DNA from: Oegoconia quadripuncta | Lineage: Eukaryota; Arthropoda; Insecta; Lepidoptera; Autostichidae | DNA length: 64,000 nucleotides | Direction of reading: 5' to 3' | Assembly: GCA_949316235.1 (NCBI GenBank) | Contig: OX438757.1 | Coordinates: forward strand, 8,736,657 to 8,800,656 | Shown here: positions 43,481-61,171 of the stretch, in pieces | Layout: each line of letters opens with the position of its first letter | How positions within the stretch are numbered: the first letter of the stretch is position 1 | The notes under the pieces: model-generated | Database searches by the model: none | Seen by the model: the letters and a program-made list of their open reading frames with translations, nothing else | What the model was told of the DNA's origin: nothing | Made by a program: the position numbers and the translations under genes

Positions 43481-46400
43481 AGGTAATGGCACCGGTCATG
43501 GACAGTATAAGGACATTTTTCTTACTTTAATTGTTTATCTGATTACTCATTACACCTATAGGGGTAAGAGTACTTATAAATAATAAACTATAGTATTGCC
43601 AATTACTTTATTTATTAAGTTTTCCAATCATATCACATACATTTGTAATATTTCTTAAAAACTAAAAGCCTTTTAAGAAACCAGACATGAACAAACAAAT
43701 TCCAGTCTTGGCCACCCATCTATGGACATACTCCCATTCATGGACACCCCATTATGGACAATAATATTCAAAACATATAACGTTTAACTCTTGTTAAAGC
43801 TTTTAAACAATCTTCAATTGCAAAAATAAAACACAATATTATCTAGTCTTTTTAAATGTCTCTAAGAATAGCTAACTTAATGTAGTATCACAAAATCTTT
43901 CTTAGTCATAAAATCTCAAAAAGAATTAAATAATTAGCTTTATAGGAACAACAATAGTAGGTATCACAAAAAATGTTTCATATCCAAGAAACAGTCTAAA
44001 AATTGCAAAAAATTAGCTTAAAAAACGTTTCGTAGGTAATAACAAAATGTTTCTTATAAAATCATAAAAAGTATTAATTATCTTTATAGGAACAACAATA
44101 GTAGGTATCACAAAAAATGTTTCTTATCCAAGAAACAGTCTAAAAATTGAGAACAATTAGCCTTAAAAACGTTTCTTAATGTAGTAACAAAATGTTTCTT
44201 AGTCATAAAATCTCAACAAGTATAAAATAATTAGCTTTATAGCAACAACAATAATACTCGTAGGTATCACAAAAATGTTTCATATCCAAGAAACAGTCCA
44301 AAAATTTAGAAAAATTATCTTAAACAACGTTTCTTAAAATAGCATCTAAGGTACCTTCTTTCTATTAAATATTAATGAATGGCAAATATTTTACCATTTC
44401 TTGAACTTTGTAAAACCCTCTTTTAATTATTGGAATAGGCTTCTGAATATACTCCACTATATCCTGTTTCTGGTACCAGATTTTATCTGGCACATCGGGC
44501 CAGCGAAATGTATTATTTTTTGAAAATGTCATCGTACTCACTTCTATATAGCCCGCGTCTATATTTTCAATGATGCCCGGAAAGTGCTGGCCTTCGTACT
44601 TAATAATAACATAACTTCCTCTCTGTTTCACGTACAATTCTGCCAAAGGAATTTCTTCAGATTCTGAATCCATGTAAGGTTCGTTAAACTCATCTAGTAC
44701 ATCGTATTCGCTTTCTTGGTATTCTATTTCTGAATCTATTTCTTCTGAGGACGAGCTTGGTAAGTTCTGTTTTTTATTTTTTCCCTTTCTAGCTTGTTTC
44801 TTTTCTTTTACTTTCTTCTCTTTCAATAGTTTTTCTTTCAAAATCTTTTTCTCTTGTCTTTCTCTCGTTTATTTTACCTTTTCTTCTTGTGTTTTTTTTC
44901 TTTTCATTTTCCTTTTTTGCCATATATGCTATCCAACATTCACTTGTAATAGCTGAAGGTATACGTTCTTTTGTGCGCCGTTTTTTGGATTCCGGCTCGG
45001 GCCAAAATAAGGCCCGTTTGAAAGGCGATGGAATTATCATGGCATTAGTAGCAATCGTGTCTGCTGAAGTAGAGGGAAACGATATGGCGTTATGTGTAGA
45101 ATTATTCTTAGCTGGTGTATTTTGTTGCTGCATTTCACAAGTAATTTGTGATCGTATTACTGCAATGGGTTGTGTTTGCGTCTCTTCAGTTGTATGGCAT
45201 TGTGCCTCATCAATAATTTGTGGTTGAGTAACTTGAACGGATTGTTGTTGTGGTCCGCTAGTCATCTGTGCTTGGGACTCTTTAGTGCTCTGCGAATCAT
45301 CTTTTATTTGCTGGTGCTTTGTTATTTGATGTTCCTCATGCGATGCTAACCCATCAGTAGACTGTGGTTCGTCCAAATTTTGTTGCGGTGACTGAACAGT
45401 ATTTTGTTGCTCCGCTTGTCCATCAGAGAGTATTTCTGCAACCTGGTTCACTCTTATCACATTTGCAGATTCGGTGCCAGTTAGTGTATGTTTTACTTTG
45501 GCCCAAATTATATAAAGTGACTCATCTTCCTTAGGTATAACATTTTCAAATACAGTCCTGTCCATGTAATATAGCTGGTTGAACAAAGTTAGCTTTTCTG
45601 AGGTATACACGCTTTTTATTTTAGATTGCAAAAAATCCATGAAATTAGAATTGTTTGCAGTATCTTCCGCTGTATGAATACTACTGGCACGCGATTGTAA
45701 TTTGAGTTTGGTCAAATCCACATAATCTACACTGAATGGATAAAGCCCACTTTTGCGAAATCCGTTTTTAATTGTGTCTACAGTAACTTGTTTTAGAGTC
45801 GTTTCTAAATTTGGTGCAGTCTTCTTTTTTCAACCGTTGACCCGGATGTTCAATCTTCCATTGACTCACTTGATTCTTCCAAAATACTTTCAGTGGTCTA
45901 AAAACTGCAATGTCCATAGGCTGCAGTAAATGTGTTGAATTCGGATAGAGCGCAATTATCTCTATGCCATTATCTTTACAGAATTCAGCCAAGTGAAGCG
46001 TCATATGAGATCTGTGACCATCTAAGAAGAACAGTACAGGTTTAGGCACGTAATTTTTTTCTAGCCAAGGATTAACTACATTCGTTATATACTCAAAGAA
46101 TGTTCTTGCACACATCCACCCACTCTCAGACCGCCCTATAGACCACCCCTTTGGAACGCTATTCACAATTAGGGTAGGCAAACGTTCATATGGAAACACA
46201 ATCATAGTTGGTGCTAAGGTTCCAGCTGCATTTGCAGTCACTAACACTGTCAAGTTTTCCTTTTCATCTCCAGCAGAGTTATACACATTTTTTTCACCCT
46301 TTCGAACAAGAACTTTTCCTGCTTTGGGTTGTAAATAGAATGCGCTCTCGTCAGTGTTAAAAATACGGTTTGGGTCATTCAAAACATCTAACAGTCCTCG

Positions 46401-47519
46401 CTCTGCTATATATTTCTTATTTGTCTCGAACCATTCCTTCAAATCGTCTTCTGAAACGTCATCTCTAGCCTTAGTCAAAGTGCAGTACGTTCCGAAATTT
46501 CCGGATGACGTTTTAATAATGAAGCAAACCATTTCTTGCCTGGCCGGTTGTCTTTGAATACACAAGATTGCAGATTTTTCTCTTGTATGATTTTCTGTAC
46601 GCTGTCCAGCAAGTGATCTTTTGAGACTGGAAAATGACTGTCACTCATTTTGAATAACCACTGGACTAGCACCTTTTCTTCATCTTTACATAAAATTGTA
46701 GCAGAACCAAGGGTACAATCTATAGGACTTTTACCTGTAATTTTGTTGCGTAACGTTATTCGTGGAACGCCATATTTAGCGGCTACAAGAGCGACCTTGA
46801 CACCTCTGTTTACTTCTTCTATAGCTTTTGCCATCTGATCTTTAGTATAGTTTTTCTTGGGCGCCATATCTAAATAAATAAAAAATAAATTACTATTATG
46901 GAAAACAACAGACGTAATACATTTTGACGCTACCAGTTATGGACAACCAATCATGAACATTTATTGTTCATTACTGCATCGGATAACATTTGAGCAAATT
47001 AACAACAGAACTAGAAGTCCCATATTTCTTAAGCCCATACCACATTAAAATATCATAAGTTTGCGGTAGCTCTATTCATGAACAAAATGTCCATGATTGG
47101 CTTAGTAAGAATTGACTGGACCAATCATAAACATCGTCAGTATCATACTATATTACAACAATAACAAAAAAGTGAGGTTATAATTTGCATCCGAAACTAT
47201 TATAAAAAAAGCAAGTAAACAGTTACAAAAAGTTAATTCCATAGGTTTTTTGTAAAGTGAAAATTAATGTACTCACCCGCATCTCAATCGTTATAACAAA
47301 ACACGATAAATACGATGAAAACTTGACTGCGACGTAACGAACAAAATTTTTCCTGGAAACAATATGGCTGTCATCTGTCAATGAAGTATGATATAGATGG
47401 TGTTGCTATTTTAAAGAAGTGTTACCGGTGAAAATAAATCACTCAAGTTTGGTTATATTTTGTAAAAGTTGTTAAACTGTACATCAATGGAGAACTGTTT
47501 ATGACTGGTGCTTTTACTC
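43481..47519 (-). mobile_element. Pogo/Tigger-type DNA transposon, about 4.0 kb
   Basis: Terminal inverted repeats are flanked by TA on both sides (43479-43480 and 47520-47521). Left GGTAATGGCACCGGTCATGG and right (reversed) AGTAAAAGCACCAGTCATAA match at most positions. TCATGGACA-like subterminal motifs recur on both sides (43717, 43733, 43751; 46945, 47080, 47141). It encodes a transposase on the minus strand. Three tandem units of about 145-160 bp (about 43855-44340) follow the gene. The TA target and the domain content agree with the Tc1/mariner superfamily, Tigger/jerky group. Confidence 0.85.
44365..46867 (-). pseudogene. Tigger/jerky-type transposase, frameshifted
   Basis: The minus-strand start is at 46867 (MAPKKNYTKDQMAKAIEEVN), a pipsqueak-type helix-turn-helix, followed by a CENP-B-like DNA-binding region ending HPEISERTA. 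The frame breaks near 46484. It resumes with a DDE catalytic core: RIFNTDESAFYL (first D), VLFFLDGHRSHM (second D), ALYPNSTHLLQPMDIAVFRP (third D). A second break lies near 45823 and a third near 44840. The C-terminal part has a long Gln/Thr-rich linker (about 45100-45450), a Lys/Glu-rich stretch and a conserved end with YEGQHFPGIIENI and WYQKQDIVEYI. At least three frameshifts make it inactive in this copy. Confidence 0.9.
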
Positions 47520-47697
47520 TATACATGTAATATTTATCTTTATTTATGTAACGGGTACTTTTAGGACCACTGTCCGAAGAATAGACGCTGACATCTATCT
47601 GAAAATGCAGGATTTTTAGGGTGTCGTAGGCAACAAGGAACTCTTATCGTTTCACCATGTCCGTCTGTCTGTCCGAGGCTTATTTCAGAGTCTCTTA

Positions 47698-47850
47698 AGC
47701 CCGTATTTTAGAATGTTACTCAAACGTAGATCCACGTCTGAGCATCGTTAGAAAGAGATACCGCTATGCAAGTTAAATACAGCTGTCCCTTTTTAACTGT
47801 TCTCAAGCGGAGATCTCTGCTTGAGTAACATTCTGTAATACGGGCCTTAG
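47698..47850. mobile_element. MITE family B, reverse-oriented copy
   Basis: The ends are AAGCCCGTATTTTAGAATG and TTCTGTAATACGGGCCTTAG. The internal AAAAAGGGACAG block appears as its reverse complement CTGTCCCTTTTT. Confidence 0.85.
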
Positions 47851-49340
47851 TACTAGAAAAAATAGTCGTTCAAAAATATTAGAGGTTAAACTGTTTTTTG
47901 ATTTAAGTAGGTATACTTTTAAGAAATATTAAACTGTAAAGTGCAATTTTTTGTTAGAGTCAAGTGGCCCCCTCCCCCTCCCTTAAAAGATAAACGGTTG
48001 GTGGTGAAAATGTGAAAAAGTTCACGGCAGTAGCAATCGTATAATGAAGTTAAAAGTAATCTATTACAGGTATGTAGGTTAGTAATACGCGAAAAACTTA
48101 TAAAATGTACTGAAAATTATTTGTAAAACAACAAAAAGCCCTCTTCTAAGTTCGCATATTCGTGGCCCGGACACTCTCTTGGCTGGTTTTTCCCGTTGTT
48201 TCCAATGAAGTTTAAATAAGTTTAGATTTTAAGTAAGGGCACGGATGCGTCTTAATCTTCCCTTAGCATCCTGCCCCCGTAGCACAGTAAAAGGAATGAC
48301 GTAGGTATGTCGCGCGCGACTCGTAGTGGGATTGTTGATATTTCATCTAAACGAATGAGCAAGACAAATATCTCGCGCGACATAATCCTTTCGCGCGCCT
48401 GTCATGCTTCTAGTGCAGCACTAATAAAGACGAACTCAACGCATTTATAATGTATGCCGATGTCAAAGTTAACGTAGATACCTACGTGTTAGATACAACA
48501 TACATAATGTCACGACCGATATCCCAAATGGGGTGGTCGGAGATATTCCAAACGTTATCGTTTGGGTGTTCTAAGCATTACCTAAGTAAAAGCAGTTTAA
48601 TGCTCGAAACAACATCCACGGTTGTAGGTGCCAGGGCGTGAGCCCATCGGCCTTAAGGCGTGCAAGTCTATAGATGTTTGTTGGTATAAAGTCCCTTAGT
48701 CGCCTTTTATAATATTCGTCACAGGAATATTCTTTCCCTTTTTTCCCTTGTAAAAATTACTCGATGGATGAGGTGGAAAGAGAAAAGTTTCGTTTGATTG
48801 AACGTTTTTAAATGAATTCTTCATTTGTTAGCGTTACTAAGTACACTATTTTACTTTGAAAATTTTCATTGGAATGGCACGCGACGAGGGCGTAGTACCC
48901 GAAAAAGCTAAAGAAGATCGCAACGGGTAGCGATACTAGCTTGCTGCTTTCAATTTGTAGCAGCAATTGTGTGTATCTCGCCGTAAATGTCAATGAATGA
49001 AGAAGCAGGTATTGGAATCGTACCTTATTTATAAAAAAATGCAGTGATCAAAGTTGGTTTTTTATTTTAAAATACCTATTACCCTCACCATGTATAGGTA
49101 ATATATCAATGGGGCGTGACGTGTCGCCTGAGACATGTAGTAGGTATTCTGCATTTAGAGGTATTGTTTATAGAATAATCTTTTAAATGCACTTCAGAAC
49201 GGGGTTTAACTAATTAAAGAGCGTATTAATAAATCGATCGATCGAAAACCCCCGAGAGACAATTATTTTATTTAATTAACACCTCTCACATTGTGTTTGG
49301 GGTTTTTTTTTTAATCTTATTTAAAGAGCTTAGTCATTTC
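47851..49340. other. No gene; LINE tail fragments
   Basis: 48520-48750 (GTGCCAGGGCGTGAGCCCAT, TTAGTCGCCTTTTATAATAT) looks like a LINE 3' region, and a related AGTCGCCCTTTATGGC block is at 29038. 48260-48380 is similar to 36660-36760 (CTGCCCCCGTAG, CGCGCGCGA, AATGAGCA). No supported exon. Confidence 0.45.
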
Positions 49341-49382
49341 AATGACTATGTCGCTCTGTAATGAGAATGACTCGGTGAATAT

Positions 49383-49643
49383 TTACACCCTGTTATTTAT
49401 ACCGACTCTGACTAATTTATATATTGCCCTGGCCATTTCGGATGTAGGGAATGCCAATACAATATTATATACAGCCCCCAACAGCTTTTGTCTTCTACAT
49501 GCTTCATTCCGGACACACTCCATCAAGATATGGAAAACGTCTTCTATAACGTCACGTTCTGTAAAATTTGGCGAAGGTACTTTCCGCATCATGAATGCGA
49601 ACTTGTTAAGTGGGATGTGTCCGGAGCGAAGTCTGAAAGCCAT
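49383..49643 (-). pseudogene. LINE C-terminal coding remnant
   Basis: The minus-strand frame FRLRSGHIPLNKFAFMM...EDVFHILMECVRNE resembles the region just after the reverse transcriptase in jockey-type LINEs, where a hydrophobic RLRSGH-like block and an EDVxHxLxEC block occur. It is short and isolated. Confidence 0.7.
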
Positions 49644-50128
49644 GATAAGGTCTTGTCTGTTCAGTTGGCAGTTATCGATCCAGGGAGTATTCCACGGATG
49701 AGGGTTGGATCGTTAATGTTGGGGGTTAAATATCTACTATGTGCGGAGGTCACAGACCAACCAACCTACTAGACATGTAAAATCAACGGCAAACGCCGAA
49801 CAAATCAGTGGCAAACAGCTGAAAAGCAGGCGGCAGGGGTGACACTAGATTAGGGAGGAGGTCATGTTCGATTTTTTTTTATCGATATGTCGTAACCTAC
49901 ATAATGTTCCACCCCACATCGATCACGACATATAGCACACATAGTAATTTTATATTTAGAATGGGTAGATAATGCAATGATACACAAAAATATAACAAGA
50001 CAAGGCCATTAATTACTAGCGTAACCGAATTCTCACGCGCCTTTGACTAGGTAAATTGCACAGACAAATTTAAATAGATAACACAGGTGTATGTACTTCG
50101 CGTGTCAAACGGGAGAGCAATGCTCTTC

Positions 50129-50181
50129 CTTCGACGCTGTTTCATTTAGTCCGCGCTCCACTAAGTGAAACAGCGTCGAAG
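50129..50181. repeat. Hairpin: 21-bp stem, 11-nt loop
   Basis: 50129-50149 and 50161-50181 are inverted (core TCGACGCTGTTTCA) with one mismatch. It lies about 30 bases upstream of the THAP-like start codon, so it could be a 5' UTR structure or a dyad binding site. Confidence 0.85.
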
Positions 50182-50212
50182 CGACAGCGGCCGTCTACCG
50201 AAATATTGAAAA

Positions 50213-50289
50213 ATGCCTAATTGTTGTATAATGAGCTGTAAAAACTCGACAAAAGTTTGTCGAGATAATGGAAATCTGTATTTTCGTAG
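50213..50289 (+). CDS. THAP zinc-finger first exon (orphan, partial)
   Basis: The start codon at 50213 reads MPNCCIMSCKNSTKVCRDNG and NLYFR up to a TAG/GTAAAT donor (phase 2). M-P-x-C-C-x3-C followed by an aromatic pair at this distance is the classic start of a THAP domain (C2CH zinc-coordinating DNA-binding module). The second half (the W, the C-x2-H pair and the P) was not found between here and RPB5 or in RPB5 introns. It is either the first exon of a gene with distant exons or a relic. Confidence 0.65.
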
Positions 50290-50686
50290 GTAAATAAGTG
50301 TGTTTATTAAATTGTGTGTAATTTAATTTAAAAATGAAATATTTAACGTTTGTTGTGATTATTCAAGGAAAACTACTGAGTGTGTACTGCATGTTTCATA
50401 ATTCATATCAGCTATCGTGATGCTGAATTTTTGTTTCTATTTTTAATGTATTCTGAGTTTTTAAACGACAGAATATTGTGCATCAGTGATACTGTACAAA
50501 TGAAGGGAAGTGTAAATTAAAAGGTCACCGAAGAATTCTCTAAACAACTTCGAATATTTTTGTTTTCACTATTTAACGACACTAGAATGATAGTCCAGTT
50601 AAAGAAGCCGTCAAAATTTTTCGTAAGGGATTCTACCACTTTACTGAAGTGACTTGTTTTGACTGAGACAGACTTCACTAAACGAA

Positions 50687-50863
50687 TAAATAAGATATGG
50701 TTGTATGGCTTTAGATCCCTTTGCCTTCCCCGAGAGGAGTGAATTAAAATTTGATCGCGGTTTTGTTTGTTGACGAATTTTTAACAAGTTTTTTGTTTAT
50801 TTATCGTTCTGTTTTGTTTCAATTAAATCAGTAGTAGTAGTAGTACTACCCCCAGTAGGTATT
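50687..50863 (+). promoter_or_regulatory. RPB5 proximal promoter / 5' UTR, duplicated at 28124
   Basis: AGATCCCTTTGCCTTCCCCG and GAGGAGTGAATTAAAA are shared with 28135-28184 at a similar distance from the start codon. A GTA trinucleotide run (50831-50848) is specific to this copy. Confidence 0.6.
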
Positions 50864-58978
<8,115 letters not shown>

Positions 58979-59520
58979 GGTTAGAATTAGTTTAATAAAA
59001 TTGCATTTTGTATAACATCTACATGTTTTAATGGCTTTAGAATATAGCCACGCTATGCGTACTTACACCTAATAACCTCTGACCTAATGGATCCTTAACA
59101 CATAAAGTCAGAGAGCTCATCACACTAGGCGCGCTTTAATACTAGGCATCTACGGCGGTGGTCGAAGAAATAACTATAAAGAGGACGTTTATGACTGGAG
59201 ATTAATTTAATTTACACCATAATAAAACTCAGTAATCACAAGCCATGTAAGTTTGTAGAGTTCTTACGTGAATGGGTTTGTTAACCTAATCACTTTTTGC
59301 TATTTTAATTATGGTGGTGAAAAAAATGTATTGCGTTGATTGTAAACTAATCATAAACTTAATTATGAGCCAGCTTGCCGAGAATTTAGCCAGAGAGCAA
59401 TCGACGAATGTTGCGCAAAATTCGAAATTTTGATAACCGAAGTATAAAATATTGTGTCACAAAATTCTCCAATACGTGTAAACGTGTATACGTAAACGTA
59501 AACGTGTAGTAATACAGAAG

Positions 59521-61171
59521 ATATACAATGTGTCCCGGAGAGAAGTGACCAGCGGGCGTAGTTTGAAAATTTATACAAAATTATCGATAAATCATTTAAA
59601 TTTAGAGACCTAACTGCTTTTGTTTTTTAAAAATTGTTAATCCTTTTTTTTTAATAGACATGTCTGACCTTCTGCACTATTTTAGTCATAATTTCTTTGT
59701 TTTTACGTCTTTCCCAATTCTTTTTTTTTTAATTCAGTGCTGTTATTATTATTCATCAAATTAAGTTATGAAAATTATCCCAAAACAAATAAATAATTTA
59801 TTAAAAAAGAAATAAACTTAAAATTCGACCAACAAAACTGTATTTCTTTAAGTTTAAAAATAAAAAAACGAAAAATGTCCCTATAACATCATGTTTTTTT
59901 TTTATTATTATGATACTACATGATATTCTCTAAAATATCCTCGAACAATGTTTTTAGTTATTTCAAATAAATGTGAACGTACGAGACATTGAAATTGACC
60001 TTTTATGCTCCAGTAACTAGATAGAGATAAGTTTAAAAAAATGAAAGTAATGTTTTAAGCAGTTTATTTGCACATTTAAGTGTTTTGTTATTACAATGAA
60101 TCATTTTGATTTTAACATGATAGTTTAATAATAAATAAAAGATACTTAATTTGTTAAAATGGTTGTTTATTAAGAAAAATCAGGTAATTAATTAATTATG
60201 TTTCGTTACGTGAATTCATCAATGAAAATTATCCAAGATGGATTGGCAGAGGCGGTCCAATAGCATGGCCCCCGAGGTCACCAGACTTGACGCCTCTTGA
60301 TTATTATTTCTGGGGCTACATGAAGCAAAAAGTTTATGCTGTGCCAATAATTTCAAGAGACCAGCTGAAACAGAGAATCGATGCTGCTGCCGCAGAAATA
60401 GCGCAGAATCATGCAGAAATAAGGCGAACTACACTAAGGATGTCATTTAGGGCCCTGGCCTGCATAACCGCTGACGGCGGTCATTTTGAAAACATAATTA
60501 ATTAATTACCTGATTTTTCTTAATAAACAACCATTTTAACAAATTAAGTATCTTTTATTTATTATTAAACTATCATGTTAAAATCAAAATGATTCATTGT
60601 AATAACAAAACACTTAAATGTGCAAATAAACTGCTTAAAACATTACTTTCATTTTTTTAAACTTATCTCTATCTAGTTACTGGAGCATAAAAGGTCAATT
60701 TCAATGTCTCGTACGTTCACATTTATTTGAAATAACTAAAAACATTGTTCGAGGATATTTTAGAGAATATCATGTAGTATCATAATAATAAAAAAAAACA
60801 TGATGTTATAGGGACATTTTTCGTTTTTTTATTTTTAAACTTAAAGAAATACAGTTTTGTTGGTCGAATTTTAAGTTTATTTCTTTTTTAATAAATTATT
60901 TATTTGTTTTGGGATAATTTTCATAACTTAATTTGATGAATAATAATAACAGCACTGAATTAAAAAAAAAAGAATTGGGAAAGACGTAAAAACAAAGAAA
61001 TTATGACTAAAATAGTGCAGAAGGTCAGACATGTCTATTAAAAAAAAAGGATTAACAATTTTTAAAAAACAAAAGCAGTTAGGTCTCTAAATTTAAATGA
61101 TTTATCGATAATTTTGTATAAATTTTCAAACTACGCCCGCTGGTCACTTCTCTCCGGGACACATTGTATAT
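59521..61171. mobile_element. Mariner/Tc-type element with about 680-bp terminal inverted repeats
   Basis: 59521-60203 and 60489-61171 are near-identical reverse complements; the one difference found is a homopolymer length (ten T versus nine A near 59894/60790). The ends are TA/CAATGTGTCCCGGAGAGAAG on both sides, with TA duplicated at 59524-59525 and 61167-61168. The spacer encodes the C-terminal part of a transposase. The total from TA to TA is about 1640 bp. Confidence 0.9.
60212..60505 (+). pseudogene. Mariner/Tc-like transposase C-terminus
   Basis: The frame contains NYPRWIGRGGPIAWPPRSPD and LTPLDYYFWGYMKQKVY, the segment holding the third catalytic acidic residue of insect Tc/mariner-like transposases, followed by a helical tail ending HFENIIN. 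The N-terminal HTH and the first two catalytic residues are missing, so the copy is non-autonomous. Confidence 0.9.

Noticed and set aside
44889..45227. Plus-strand 112-codon frame
   Set aside because: Antisense shadow of the Gln-rich and Lys-rich linker of the transposase.
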